A DNA stretch of 44,243 bases from an uncultured Butyrivibrio sp. (GTDB lineage Bacteria; Bacillota; Clostridia; Lachnospirales; Lachnospiraceae): positions 1 through 44,243 of the forward strand of contig CAMVNV010000013.1 of NCBI GenBank assembly GCA_947168935.1. The letters are read 5' to 3'. The notes under the pieces are model-generated. The model saw nothing but the letters and a program-made list of their open reading frames with translations. It did not search any database and was not told the DNA's origin. Shown in pieces: positions 25,573 through 34,557 of this stretch; position 1 is the first letter of the stretch; each line of letters starts with the position of its first letter. Both the position numbers and the translations under genes were made by a program.

Positions 25573-27576
25573 ATGAATACAACAGAACTATTTGAACTTA
25601 TCGCCGGTATTGTTGGCGGACTGGCAATGTTCCTTTATGGAATGAATATTATGAGCGGAGGCCTTACCAAGGCTGCAGGAGGTAAGCTCGAGAGCGCTCT
25701 TGCCAAAGTGACGTCCAGAAGATGGATCGCTTATTTTTTTGGTATTGGTATCACGGCTCTTGTTCAGTCATCTTCGGCTTCAACCGTTATGGTTGTAGGT
25801 CTTGTTAATTCGGGAATAATGCAGCTTTCCCAATCTGTTAATGTTATACTCGGTGCCAATCTTGGTACTACAGTAACTGCCTGGATTCTTTCACTTAATG
25901 GAATCGAAGGTGGTAACTTCTTTACTAATCTTTTAAAACCAACTTCTTTTACACCTTTCCTTGCACTTATCGGTATAGTACTTCTCATGTTCAACAAGTC
26001 AGAGAAGCGTAAGAATATCGGAACCGTTCTTCTTGGATTTTCCGTTCTTATGTTCGGTATGAACATGATGTCAGAAGCGGTAGCACCTCTTAAGGAAAGC
26101 GTAGAATTCCAAAATTTCCTCAGAAGTTTTTCAAATCCTATAATCGGTTTTATTATCGGTATGGCATTTACCATGATAATTCAGTCATCTGCAGGAACTA
26201 TCGGTGTAGTTCAGACCTTCGCAGGCGAAGGCATGATGACCTATGGTATGTGTATACCTGTAGTAATGGGAGCTGAAGTTGGTACCTGTATCACAGCTAT
26301 TCTTTCATCTGTTGGCGCAGGCAAGAATGGTAAGCGTACAGCTCTTATGCATCTGTACTTTAACGTTATTAAAGCAGGCACATTCATGGTGGGCTTCTAT
26401 CTGCTAAATGCTTTCATGCACTTTGCATTCCTTAATGACCTGGCAAGCTACTCAGGACCTGCTATCATACATACACTTGTAAACCTTGTAGCATCTCCTC
26501 TTATGGTACCGATTTCAGGCGTACTTGTTGCTATGGCTCTTCGTACTATTCCTATTGACGAAAGAGAGCAGCAGGAACTGGAAGAAAGCCGCGGCATCAC
26601 AACTTTAGACGACCGCTTCCTTTCCAATCCTCCATTTGCTTTGGAGCAGGCAAGAAATGCAACTGTTATGATGGAAAACCTTGCTGAGAAATCTCTTTTC
26701 CTTGCAATGGAACTTATTGAAGAGTTCGATATGGAGAAGGCATCTAGTGTAGAGCATCTGGAAAAAGAGATCGACAGATACGAAGATCAGCTTGATACCT
26801 ATCTTATGAAGGTCAGTCAGCACCACCTGGCACCTGAAGATAATCATACACTTTCCGTACTTCTTCATACGATCAGCGACTTTGAGCGTATTTCTGATCA
26901 CGCTCTTAACATAGCCCAGGTTGCACAGAGAATGTATGAGAACGAAAGACAGTTCTCCAGTAAAGCAACTGATGAAGTTAAGGTCTTTGCAGATGCGGTA
27001 AAAGAGATCGTATCGACAACCTTCAAGTCATTTGAAAATAATGATGTAAGACTTGCCAAGACGGTTGAGCCTCTGGAAGAAGTTATCGACGGACTTCATA
27101 TGGAAGTTAAGCGCCGCCACGTAAGAAGGCTTCGTAAAGGTAAGTGTACTGTAGATCTTGGATTTGACCTTTCTGATATAGGAACAGATTTTGAGAGGAT
27201 CGCAGATCACTGTTCCAACATCGCAGCCGCTATCATTCAGGTAAGCGAAGACGGCTTCGATACTCACGGATATCTTGAAATGGTTAGAGCTGAGAAGAAT
27301 CAGGAATTCGAGCAGGCAGTATTCTATTTCGAAAGCAAGTATTCTCTTCCTAAGATGAAGAAATCAGACATGATGGAAGAGGATCGCATAGATACAAGCT
27401 TCAAGGAAGATCATCCTGTACTTGTTGATCTTAACGTACTTGATGAAGTTGCTGATAAGAAGACTGGTAAGAACGCTGAAGCATCGCCAGATGACTTCGA
27501 CAAGACACTTGATAATCTCTTCAAAGAAAAGAAGAAACATAAAGATAAGAAAAAAGATAAAAAGAAGAAAAAATAA
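25573..27576 (+). CDS. Na+/phosphate cotransporter (NptA/PNaS family) with PhoU-like domain
   Basis: 667 residues. The first ~330 hold about eight membrane helices with the two QSSSA-type repeats (ALVQSSSASTVMVVGLVN and IIQSSAGTIGVVQTF) that mark the inverted phosphate-binding repeats. The following ~200 residues are a PhoU-like helical domain (HTISDFERISDHALNIA, DIGTDFERIADHCSNIA, the E-R-I-x-D-H metal-binding motifs). The tail is unusually Lys-rich (KHKDKKKDKKKKK). It imports phosphate with sodium. ATG 25573 is preceded only by a weak ribosome site. Confidence 0.92.
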   Translation: MNTTELFELIAGIVGGLAMFLYGMNIMSGGLTKAAGGKLESALAKVTSRRWIAYFFGIGITALVQSSSASTVMVVGLVNSGIMQLSQSVNVILGANLGTTVTAWILSLNGIEGGNFFTNLLKPTSFTPFLALIGIVLLMFNKSEKRKNIGTVLLGFSVLMFGMNMMSEAVAPLKESVEFQNFLRSFSNPIIGFIIGMAFTMIIQSSAGTIGVVQTFAGEGMMTYGMCIPVVMGAEVGTCITAILSSVGAGKNGKRTALMHLYFNVIKAGTFMVGFYLLNAFMHFAFLNDLASYSGPAIIHTLVNLVASPLMVPISGVLVAMALRTIPIDEREQQELEESRGITTLDDRFLSNPPFALEQARNATVMMENLAEKSLFLAMELIEEFDMEKASSVEHLEKEIDRYEDQLDTYLMKVSQHHLAPEDNHTLSVLLHTISDFERISDHALNIAQVAQRMYENERQFSSKATDEVKVFADAVKEIVSTTFKSFENNDVRLAKTVEPLEEVIDGLHMEVKRRHVRRLRKGKCTVDLGFDLSDIGTDFERIADHCSNIAAAIIQVSEDGFDTHGYLEMVRAEKNQEFEQAVFYFESKYSLPKMKKSDMMEEDRIDTSFKEDHPVLVDLNVLDEVADKKTGKNAEASPDDFDKTLDNLFKEKKKHKDKKKDKKKKK

Positions 27577-27587
27577 TTATTATCCAT

Positions 27588-27634
27588 AAAAAATGGAAAG
27601 AGCAGACAGTAAATGTCGCTTTTTCCATTTTTTT
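27588..27634 (+). terminator. Terminator after the Na/Pi cotransporter
   Basis: AAAAAATGGAAA (27588-27599) pairs with TTTCCATTTTTT (27622-27633), extended inward by GC pairs, and ends in a run of T. It overlaps the 5' edge of the holin remnant. Confidence 0.85.
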
Positions 27635-27635
27635 A

Positions 27636-27821
27636 TTGCAAAAAATAGGTGTAGAAATAAAAGGAACTACGGTGATCGCGTTAGTTGTTCTTGTATGGTT
27701 TATTCTTAACGAGCTTCTATCGATTACAGAAAATGCAGCCAGGATGGGTACTCCTATGCCCAAATTTTTAGCTGGAGTTTTGGCTGATTTAAAGCATGAT
27801 ATTGACTCAAAAACTGAGTGA
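27636..27821 (+). pseudogene. C-terminal fragment of a phage holin (phage_holin_4 family)
   Basis: 61 residues: a hydrophobic segment (TTVIALVVLVWFILNELL) followed by SITENAARMGTPMPKFLAGV and LADLKHDIDSKTE. The pattern N-E-x-L-S-I-x-E-N-A-A-x-x-G-x-P-x-P-x-x-L is the conserved end of the toxin-secretion/phage-lysis holin family, normally about 130-150 residues. The N-terminal membrane helices are missing, there is no ribosome site, and the stretch begins with a TTG inside a terminator. No other phage gene lies nearby, so it is a prophage or bacteriocin-island fossil. Confidence 0.7.
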
Positions 27822-27825
27822 TTAA

Positions 27826-27854
27826 AATGGCACAGGTTGTCGACCTGTGCCATT
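27826..27854. terminator. Hairpin between the holin remnant and the RCC1 gene
   Basis: AATGGCACAGGT (27826-27837) and ACCTGTGCCATT (27843-27854) pair perfectly over 12 bases. It lies 8 bases after the stop of the minus-strand RCC1 gene, so it probably ends that transcript and could act in both directions. Confidence 0.7.
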
Positions 27855-27861
27855 AAGTAAT

Positions 27862-29418
27862 TTAGGGATTTGAACGTTCCCAAATATAAAGAGCTATATC
27901 TTCTTCATAAAACACGTCATAATATAGAGAATCCTTACTATATGAAGCTTCTGAATAATGATTATTTTCAAAAGAATTATCTTCAGATGTTGGAGTTCCT
28001 AAAATTTTCTCAATTTCAGTTTTTGTCATTCCTATTGATAAGCTGCCATCTCTAGTGCCATATGCAGTGTAACAGATAGAGCATAGCTTATGATTAGTTG
28101 TATCAAATTCGAAAATAAAATACTGATCTGTTGTTTCAATAGTATACGATGGTTTACCATCGTCATCTGTGCCATCGAAGATTTGATAACTTATATTTTT
28201 ATTATTCAAAAAGGATTCTACCTCTTCCGAAGTCATGCCAAAGGATAATTCTTTAAAGGCATATTGTGGAGTTCTATCTTTTTCAGTAAAATCGATAGGC
28301 TGAAATATATCTGAGTACACTATTTCATCGGGAATTCTTGGATTTTCGGCATCATCTTCACTTCTAAGAGTGTCACCATATAAATCAAAATCCCATATTT
28401 TGCTTCCTTCTCCAATCACACCGTAGCCGCAAGCCAATAAGCTATTATCATTTTTTTCTACAAATGTTACGTAAGTATAGTCACATTCGTAAGGATTTAT
28501 CCCAAGAGAGAATCTAGTATTACTAGAATTAAAGTTTACTTGATCAATCCATACCATTTTTACTTCATCAAGAACTTTTACTGGAGTTTCAATGAAATCT
28601 TCGTTTTTACTGTCATATCCACAACTGCCAAAAGTATTATTTCCCCAGGTCCAAAGTGAATCATCATTCTTTATAGCAGCCATAGTAAATGAACCACATG
28701 TAATATATTTGGCGTCATCAAGCATCTTAACTGGTTCTGAGTAGCTTAGCCCTAAAGTATCTTGTTCATGTTTGGCAGAAGTGGTTCTTATTTCTCCCCA
28801 CCACCATACCGAGCCGTCTTTTTTTAGAGCAGTTATTCCTCGTGAGGAAGTCCTGGCATATTGCACGTCTTGCATCAGTAATACCGGACTAGTAGCAACA
28901 GCATCTTTTTCTGGAAAGTTAACATAATCATTACCAAGAGGCTCAAGTCCCATTATGCCGTTAAGATTAGCACCAATTCCATAAAGATCACCATTTTCGG
29001 TAAGATAAATTACAAAATCATTTTCACTACAATCAACATGAATACAATTCTCTGCAATTTTGATAGGATTCATCTCATATCTGCTATCATATCCATTTTC
29101 TTCTGTATATTGGACACCATTGCCAAGCTGACCACAGCTATTGTCACCATATCCCCAGAGAATATTATCATCATCAATATAAAAAATGTTCCCAAAATGG
29201 TTTTTATATCTAATGTAATAATTGGCTATATCAAAATTATTTTCATTAAGATGAAGGCTATTAATATCTTCAACATAATACAGTGGAATGGAAGGATTTT
29301 CAGTACTGACAACCTCTACAGTATTGAGCTTTTCTCTTTTGAAAAAAGAACACGAATTAGTAATTAAAGTACTAATTGCAATAATACAGATGATAAGAAT
29401 CTTTTTTTTATTTTTCAT
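27862..29418 (-). CDS. Lipoprotein with RCC1-like repeats and C-terminal BamE/SmpA-like repeats
   Basis: 518 residues. Lipoprotein signal: MKNKKK, hydrophobic core, then NSC at about residue 23. The middle carries five RCC1-type blades: LWGYGDNSCGQLGNG, LYGIGANLNGIMGL, VWWWGEIRTTS, LWTWGNNTFGSCGY and LLACGYGVIGEG. They would fold as a beta-propeller on the outer face of the membrane. Near the C-terminus two repeats (LSFGMTSEEVESFLNNKNIS and LSIGMTKTEIEKILGTPTS) look like the BamE/SmpA helix-turn. Function unknown; an extracellular binding or sensing role is inference. Upstream on the same strand lies another lipoprotein gene, separated by 260 bases. Confidence 0.75.
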   Translation of the reverse strand: MKNKKKILIICIIAISTLITNSCSFFKREKLNTVEVVSTENPSIPLYYVEDINSLHLNENNFDIANYYIRYKNHFGNIFYIDDDNILWGYGDNSCGQLGNGVQYTEENGYDSRYEMNPIKIAENCIHVDCSENDFVIYLTENGDLYGIGANLNGIMGLEPLGNDYVNFPEKDAVATSPVLLMQDVQYARTSSRGITALKKDGSVWWWGEIRTTSAKHEQDTLGLSYSEPVKMLDDAKYITCGSFTMAAIKNDDSLWTWGNNTFGSCGYDSKNEDFIETPVKVLDEVKMVWIDQVNFNSSNTRFSLGINPYECDYTYVTFVEKNDNSLLACGYGVIGEGSKIWDFDLYGDTLRSEDDAENPRIPDEIVYSDIFQPIDFTEKDRTPQYAFKELSFGMTSEEVESFLNNKNISYQIFDGTDDDGKPSYTIETTDQYFIFEFDTTNHKLCSICYTAYGTRDGSLSIGMTKTEIEKILGTPTSEDNSFENNHYSEASYSKDSLYYDVFYEEDIALYIWERSNP

Positions 29419-29680
29419 GTTTACATTTTTCCCTTTCTCGTCTTTCTATCAAATGTAGATATGGTACCAAATCAAAAAAATAAGGAGGCCATGATAAAAT
29501 TATAGTTGATATGCCATCATCTGAAGAGGCAGACGAGCATATTATAGGTTTAATAGGACATGTATTTCATTAAATAATCAGAACCACCGGCTTAGCCGGT
29601 GGTTCTGATTGCGCATTTACTAGGACATTTGACACCAGAAGTTACTTTACATACGATTAGAAGATTTGAGAAAGCCTTGA
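29419..29680. other. Spacer with a perfect 16-base palindrome
   Basis: It contains a short unexplained reading fragment (about 29500-29574, VDMPSSEEADEHIIGLIGHV) and a perfect hairpin at 29576-29610. No gene is recognisable. Confidence 0.45.
29576..29610. repeat. Perfect inverted repeat, terminator or mobile palindrome
   Basis: AATCAGAACCACCGGC (29576-29591), loop TTA, then GCCGGTGGTTCTGATT (29595-29610). Sixteen fully paired bases with a three-base loop and no T-run. It resembles the palindromes at IS200/IS605-type or REP elements. Only one copy is seen in this window. Confidence 0.6.
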
Positions 29681-30541
29681 TTAAAATGTTCTTATTATTT
29701 GCTCAATTTCATTAAACTTGTCATAGCTAATTTTGCCACAAAAGGTTTCATACGATTTTTGAAGAATCAATGCCATAGTATCATCTGGTAGTTTCTCAAA
29801 TTCGTTTTCACGTTGATTATAAATAACTCCTAAAGAAACATCTTGCCTATCATAGTCTTTATAAATCTCATCTTCGGCATTTTTAAATTGTTCTTCGGTA
29901 ATAGGTAAGTCAGAACTATCGGTATAAGAATAAACAAGTTCATCACTATTATCGTCTTTTGGTTGGTGCTCTTCTTCCGCAATCTTGTCATAGTGCAACA
30001 CTCCATGGTCAAGATAGACGGCACATTTTATACTGTTTCCCCATAAAGCGCCGGATTTTGTAAAATTAGTTCCGATATATATATATGTTTGATCAGCCTC
30101 ATTATAGAATGTTTTTATATTTTCAAAAACATATTCAGGAGCATCGTAGCTTTCATCAATTACATCAATTCCACTAAAATCTGAATTAACTTCATAGACA
30201 TAAGCAGAAGTATAAACTCCGGATCCCTGATTTTCAGATGCAGTGATTTCTAACCTGCCATTATGATCAAAGTCTGTAATATAGAAAAAAGAGTAAGGAG
30301 ATGTTACTGGATCGCCTGGTCCATCCTCATATAGGATATTCCAGACATCTCTGTTTTCGACTATGACTTGAATTTGAGGATCAATGTAGTCATCGTATGG
30401 GTTACTACTATTATCGGTAGTAGAACTGTGTTCTGAACTTGCTACATTAGATGCTTCTTGTGCAGTATCAAGCTTAGGCGTATTACAACCGAATAAACTA
30501 CAAGTTAATACTGGCAATATAATTTTATAGTATTTTTTCAT
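29681..30541 (-). CDS. Lipoprotein of unknown function
   Basis: 286 residues. Signal with lipobox SLFGC (Cys19) after MKKYYKIILPVLT, then a Ser/Thr/Asn-rich linker. The mature part has FYITDFDHNGRLEITASENQ, an EF-hand/dockerin-like D-x-N-x-x stretch also seen in VCBS-like proteins, and a repeat-poor acidic body. I recognise no defined family. It would be anchored outside the membrane. It is oriented like the RCC1 lipoprotein but is probably transcribed separately. Confidence 0.6.
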   Translation of the reverse strand: MKKYYKIILPVLTCSLFGCNTPKLDTAQEASNVASSEHSSTTDNSSNPYDDYIDPQIQVIVENRDVWNILYEDGPGDPVTSPYSFFYITDFDHNGRLEITASENQGSGVYTSAYVYEVNSDFSGIDVIDESYDAPEYVFENIKTFYNEADQTYIYIGTNFTKSGALWGNSIKCAVYLDHGVLHYDKIAEEEHQPKDDNSDELVYSYTDSSDLPITEEQFKNAEDEIYKDYDRQDVSLGVIYNQRENEFEKLPDDTMALILQKSYETFCGKISYDKFNEIEQIIRTF

Positions 30542-30795
30542 TATATTTTGTCACTCCCAATAGATGTATGCTAGATATAAACAGCATAAGCACAACAGTG
30601 TTTTTATTTTAATTATTAAGGGTATTTGACTACTAATTGCATTTCAAAACAATGATTAGTATAGCATATGTTTTTTGGATAAAATGTTAATATGCATAGA
30701 AGATGCAAATATTATTTCCTCAGCTATATTATTGTGCAAAGCATTATGATAAAGTTGTAAAGGATAGTGGATAAAATTTGGAGGAATAAGGCTTT

Positions 30796-31938
30796 ATGAA
30801 CATTAGAAAGCTCACAAGGCTTGATGATTATATGCAAAAGCGCGCGGGATCAATACCCGGAGCTACAATACTAATAGAGCACAATGGCAAAAGAGTATAT
30901 GAGAACAATTTTGGAATGGACAGAAAAGACAGCATCTATCGCATTATGTCCATGACTAAGCCCATTACAGCACTTGCCGCAATGATCCTCTATGAAAGAG
31001 GAGACCTTGATCTTATGGAAGAGGTAGGCACATATCTTCCTGCCTTTTCTGATATTAAGGTTGCATCACTTGGAGGCTTCAAGGCTCCTACAAGACCTAT
31101 ACTAATTAGAGACCTTCTTAACATGACATCAGGAATAGTACTTCCCGGTGACTACGGTGAAGCTGGCCAGTCTATGAGTCAGGCATATCGCCAGGCCCGT
31201 GTTCAGAGAAGATCCGGGATTCTAAAGAGTAATGTTGATATTGCTAATAAGTTTGCTGATTCAGTTCTTATGTTTGATCCTGGGACATCTTTTCACTACG
31301 GACTTAGTGCAGATGTTCTTGCTGCTGTAATTGAGATCGTATCCGGCATGAAGTTCTCAGAGTTTTTGAAAAAAGATGTTTTCACTCCTCTTAATATGTC
31401 AGAGACAGATTTCATGATAGATGGTGACAAGGCATTCAGACAGGCTGTGATGATGGGAAGACCTGATTCCAAGGGCAAGGTTACAAGAGCTGATGCTAAT
31501 ACTCTTGCAAGATTTGAGATGGAATCACCATTTGAAAAGCCATGGTATGAATCAGGCGGAATAGGCCTTTATTCTACTGTGGAAGACTATGAACATTTCT
31601 GCCAGATGCTTCTTAATAAAGGTTCATTCCATGGAAAGGAGATCATAGGAAGAAGAACCTTTAATTTCATGACAGCTAACCATCTGACAGATGATCAGAT
31701 AAGTGAATTCGGAAGAGAAGGCTACGGATATGGCTGCTACTACAATGTTCTTATGGATCCTGTAAGGGCATCATCCAATGGGGCAGCAGGTTCTGTTGAA
31801 GTGACAGGAGAAGCAGGAACATATTTCTGCGTTGATCCTGAAGAAGATCTTATCATCATGTATATGTCACAGATGGACGGCGGCGCAGATCCTGCATTTA
31901 TTAGAGGCCTTCGCCAGATTGTGTATGGGGCTATGTAA
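30796..31938 (+). CDS. Serine hydrolase of the class C beta-lactamase/DD-peptidase family
   Basis: 380 residues without a signal peptide, so cytoplasmic. The active-site S-x-x-K is Ser52-Met-Thr-Lys55 (MSMTKP), followed by FHYGLSADVL as the Y-x-x motif region and GAAGSVEVTGEAGTYFCVDP near the H/K-x-G position. These enzymes include esterases and amidases such as EstB and are rarely true antibiotic-resistance enzymes when cytoplasmic. GGAGG precedes ATG 30796. A Nudix gene follows 10 bases after its stop. Confidence 0.88.
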   Translation: MNIRKLTRLDDYMQKRAGSIPGATILIEHNGKRVYENNFGMDRKDSIYRIMSMTKPITALAAMILYERGDLDLMEEVGTYLPAFSDIKVASLGGFKAPTRPILIRDLLNMTSGIVLPGDYGEAGQSMSQAYRQARVQRRSGILKSNVDIANKFADSVLMFDPGTSFHYGLSADVLAAVIEIVSGMKFSEFLKKDVFTPLNMSETDFMIDGDKAFRQAVMMGRPDSKGKVTRADANTLARFEMESPFEKPWYESGGIGLYSTVEDYEHFCQMLLNKGSFHGKEIIGRRTFNFMTANHLTDDQISEFGREGYGYGCYYNVLMDPVRASSNGAAGSVEVTGEAGTYFCVDPEEDLIIMYMSQMDGGADPAFIRGLRQIVYGAM

Positions 31939-31948
31939 AGAGGTTATT

Positions 31949-32509
31949 ATGAAGCTGCAACATATAGCAAAGAAAGAATCGGGAAAGTTTATTACCCGAT
32001 ATGATCTTGAATATGAGACTGAAGATAAAGAACAGAAAGTTTATGAGATCATAAGCCGTAACGATGATATTAAGTCAGAAGAAGAGCTTCGTGGAGATGC
32101 GCCTGATGCGGTTGTCCTTATAATAGAAGATGAATCTCATGAAAAGCTTCTTATAAACAAAGAGTTCAGACTTGCAGTTGATTCATGGGTTTACAACTTC
32201 CCTGCGGGTCTTATTGATCCCGGCGAAACGGCTGATGAAGCAGCAAAGCGTGAGCTGTGGGAAGAAACAGGGCTTGAACTTATATCAATTGAAGACCATA
32301 TCGGAAAGTCATACAGCGCAGTTGGTTTTTCTAATGAAGCCAACGTGTGCGTAGTTGGCACAGCAAGAGGTGATTTTAGGAAGAGCACTTCCAATGTGGA
32401 AGAGATTGAACCTGGCTGGTATACGAAGGCGCAGGTCAGAGAACTGTTAAACACTCAGCCCTTTGCAGCAAGAACACAGGCTTATGCATATCTTTGGTCT
32501 AAGGAATGA
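31949..32509 (+). CDS. Nudix hydrolase (ADP-ribose pyrophosphatase-like)
   Basis: 186 residues from ATG 31949 (MKLQHIAKK), with AGAGG upstream; the open frame runs back to 31832 but overlaps the serine hydrolase. A complete Nudix box G-x5-E-x7-R-E-L-x-E-E-x-G-L is present as GLIDPGETADEAAKREL then WEETGL, with PAG before it as in ADP-sugar pyrophosphatases. It would cleave ADP-ribose or ADP-sugars. It is probably co-transcribed with the serine hydrolase. Confidence 0.92.
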   Translation: MKLQHIAKKESGKFITRYDLEYETEDKEQKVYEIISRNDDIKSEEELRGDAPDAVVLIIEDESHEKLLINKEFRLAVDSWVYNFPAGLIDPGETADEAAKRELWEETGLELISIEDHIGKSYSAVGFSNEANVCVVGTARGDFRKSTSNVEEIEPGWYTKAQVRELLNTQPFAARTQAYAYLWSKE

Positions 32510-32583
32510 AGTGACAAAGTCATGATATAATAAAAAGCAGATGTGGTTTGGATTTTAACAATAAATTGAAAGAGACGAAGTCA

Positions 32584-34191
32584 ATGAAATCAATTAGTAC
32601 ATCAATTGCTACATTCAAAAACTTAATAGAGTCTGATTTCATATATGTTGATAAGACCAGGCATATTTATGATATGGTCAAAGTGCCATATGGGCAGTTT
32701 TTCTTTTCTAGACCCAGGAGATTTGGAAAAAGCCTGACTGTAAGTACGCTGGAGTCGGTTTTTTTGAATCAGAAAGAACTGTTTAAGGGGCTGTATATTT
32801 ATTCTTCTGATTATAAGTGGGATGAGTATCCTGTTATTCATATTGATTTTGGAAGGAGCGACAGTTCTACTGTATCCAGCCTTGAAGAGTGGATTAAGCT
32901 TGAACTAGGCTCGATAGCACAAAAATACGATGTGACTATAGCTGGAAGTTCACCTGCTATCATGTTTGGAGAACTAATTAAAGCTCTAAATATCAAAACC
33001 AATAAAGAAGTAGTAATACTAATTGATGAGTATGACAGACCTATTACTAATAACCTTGAGGATGGTAAAGGCGTTAAGAATATTCGTCGTGTGATGGAAG
33101 CTTTTTATCAGATGATAAAGGGTTATGAGGCAATAGAACGATTTGTATTTATCACTGGTGTAACGAGACTTAGTCAGGTATCTGTATTTAGCAAACTCAA
33201 TAATTTGGTAGATATAAGCAGAAGTCTTAATTATTCTGATGCGGTTGGATATACGCAGGATGAGCTTGAGAATTATTTTGATGGATATCTGAAAGAAGGT
33301 GCATTAAAGAACCAGTGTACGTATGATGAGCTGATCGAAAAGCTTGCTGATTGGTATGACGGATTTAGATTTACATTCGATGGAAAAAATGTATACAATC
33401 CGGTTTCGATAGGCCGATTTTTTAATGAAAACTATGAGTTCAGAAATTATTGGTATGCAACTGCAACACCGGTGATGCTTGTAAATCAGGCAAAAAAGCA
33501 GAAAATCACTGTAGAAACTATTGAAAACGCAGTTGTTACTGATATCTCTTATAATTCTTTTGACATAATGCGACTGACCGAGAATGATATTGATACTCAG
33601 ACTATTATTCAGCTTTTGCTTCAGACAGGATACTTGACAATTGGCGATAGAGAAGAGAAAAATAGTATCCCTACGTACAGGCTTGTATATCCTAATAAAG
33701 AAGTTCAACTCTCATTTGAATCAGATCTTGCATCTGTATACATGGGCAAAGATATAGTGGATATCGCCAATAGCGTAAATGATATTCAAAATGCAGCCCA
33801 TGAAGGTCGCGTTGATGATATGATCCAAGTGCTGAAAGGCGTTTTTGCAGGAGTGCCATATGACATTCATTTGAAGTACGAGAAGTATTATCAGTCGCTT
33901 TTGTATCTGACATTCAGAATGTGCGGAATGGATATCATTTCTGAGAACAGGACTAATATTGGAAGAATAGATGCTGTTCTTACTGCAGGAGAGTACATAT
34001 ATATTATTGAGTGCAAAATTGATAAAACAGCTCAGGAAGCGTTAAATCAGATAGAAGATATGAAGTATTCTCAAAGATATTCAGTCAAGAAGAATCATGG
34101 TTTTAAAATAGTTAAATTGGGGATGAATTTTTCTTCTTCTGATGAAATAAGGAATATAGAAAGTTATTTATACGACATTGAATCCAAGTAA
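32584..34191 (+). CDS. AAA-ATPase-like protein with C-terminal PD-(D/E)XK domain (PF09820/PF08011 type)
   Basis: 535 residues from ATG 32584; the open frame extends to a TTG at 32548. N-terminal FIYVDKTRHIYDM and FSRPRRFGKSLTVSTLESVF carry the variant Walker A, VVILIDEYDRPI is Walker B, and GVTRLSQVSVFSKLNNL is the sensor region. The C-terminal ~130 residues hold the nuclease-like core GRIDAVLTAGEYIYIIECKI (D and E-x-K). Such proteins are abundant in Bacteroidetes and Clostridia, multiply in copy number and have no proved function. The region matches the family length of about 520-560 residues. A HicB-like gene follows 17 bases after. Confidence 0.9.
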   Translation: MKSISTSIATFKNLIESDFIYVDKTRHIYDMVKVPYGQFFFSRPRRFGKSLTVSTLESVFLNQKELFKGLYIYSSDYKWDEYPVIHIDFGRSDSSTVSSLEEWIKLELGSIAQKYDVTIAGSSPAIMFGELIKALNIKTNKEVVILIDEYDRPITNNLEDGKGVKNIRRVMEAFYQMIKGYEAIERFVFITGVTRLSQVSVFSKLNNLVDISRSLNYSDAVGYTQDELENYFDGYLKEGALKNQCTYDELIEKLADWYDGFRFTFDGKNVYNPVSIGRFFNENYEFRNYWYATATPVMLVNQAKKQKITVETIENAVVTDISYNSFDIMRLTENDIDTQTIIQLLLQTGYLTIGDREEKNSIPTYRLVYPNKEVQLSFESDLASVYMGKDIVDIANSVNDIQNAAHEGRVDDMIQVLKGVFAGVPYDIHLKYEKYYQSLLYLTFRMCGMDIISENRTNIGRIDAVLTAGEYIYIIECKIDKTAQEALNQIEDMKYSQRYSVKKNHGFKIVKLGMNFSSSDEIRNIESYLYDIESK

Positions 34192-34208
34192 AGAGGGGGA
34201 CTTATTCT

Positions 34209-34487
34209 ATGACATTTATATATCCATCAGTGATTAAGGAAGAAAATGGGATGTTTAAAGGTTTTTTTCCGGATCTTGATAAGTGCACTTTTGAAGGTAA
34301 AGACATTAATGAAGCTATAGATGATGCACAGGCAGTAATGTATGACTACATCAGAGTTGAGCTGACAGAAGAGGATACACCTGTACTTCCGGCTGTATCT
34401 GACGAATCCGAACTCAAGCTTTCAGATGGTGAGTTTGTTAGAAATATATGTGTTCATTTCAGATATACTGAGGGTTGGGACGAGTAA
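34209..34487 (+). CDS. HicB-like protein, no HicA partner
   Basis: 92 residues. FIYPSVIKEENGMFKGFFPD then LDKCTFEGKDINEAIDDAQA matches the HicB fold (partial RNase H-like) of type II antitoxins. No HicA-like small double-stranded-RNA-binding protein lies before or after it. It has no recognisable DNA-binding tail, so it is a solitary HicB. It starts after AGAGGGGG. It follows the AAA-ATPase/PD-(D/E)XK gene closely and may be co-transcribed. Confidence 0.75.
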   Translation: MTFIYPSVIKEENGMFKGFFPDLDKCTFEGKDINEAIDDAQAVMYDYIRVELTEEDTPVLPAVSDESELKLSDGEFVRNICVHFRYTEGWDE

Positions 34488-34557
34488 AGCCGATAATAGT
34501 AAGCGGGGGAGCGTCTAACAAATGAGAGTTTTGAGATATTAATCATAGGAGGCATAT

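Noticed and set aside
26605..26901. Minus-strand frame opposite the phosphate cotransporter
   Set aside because: No domain and full overlap with the PhoU-like region.
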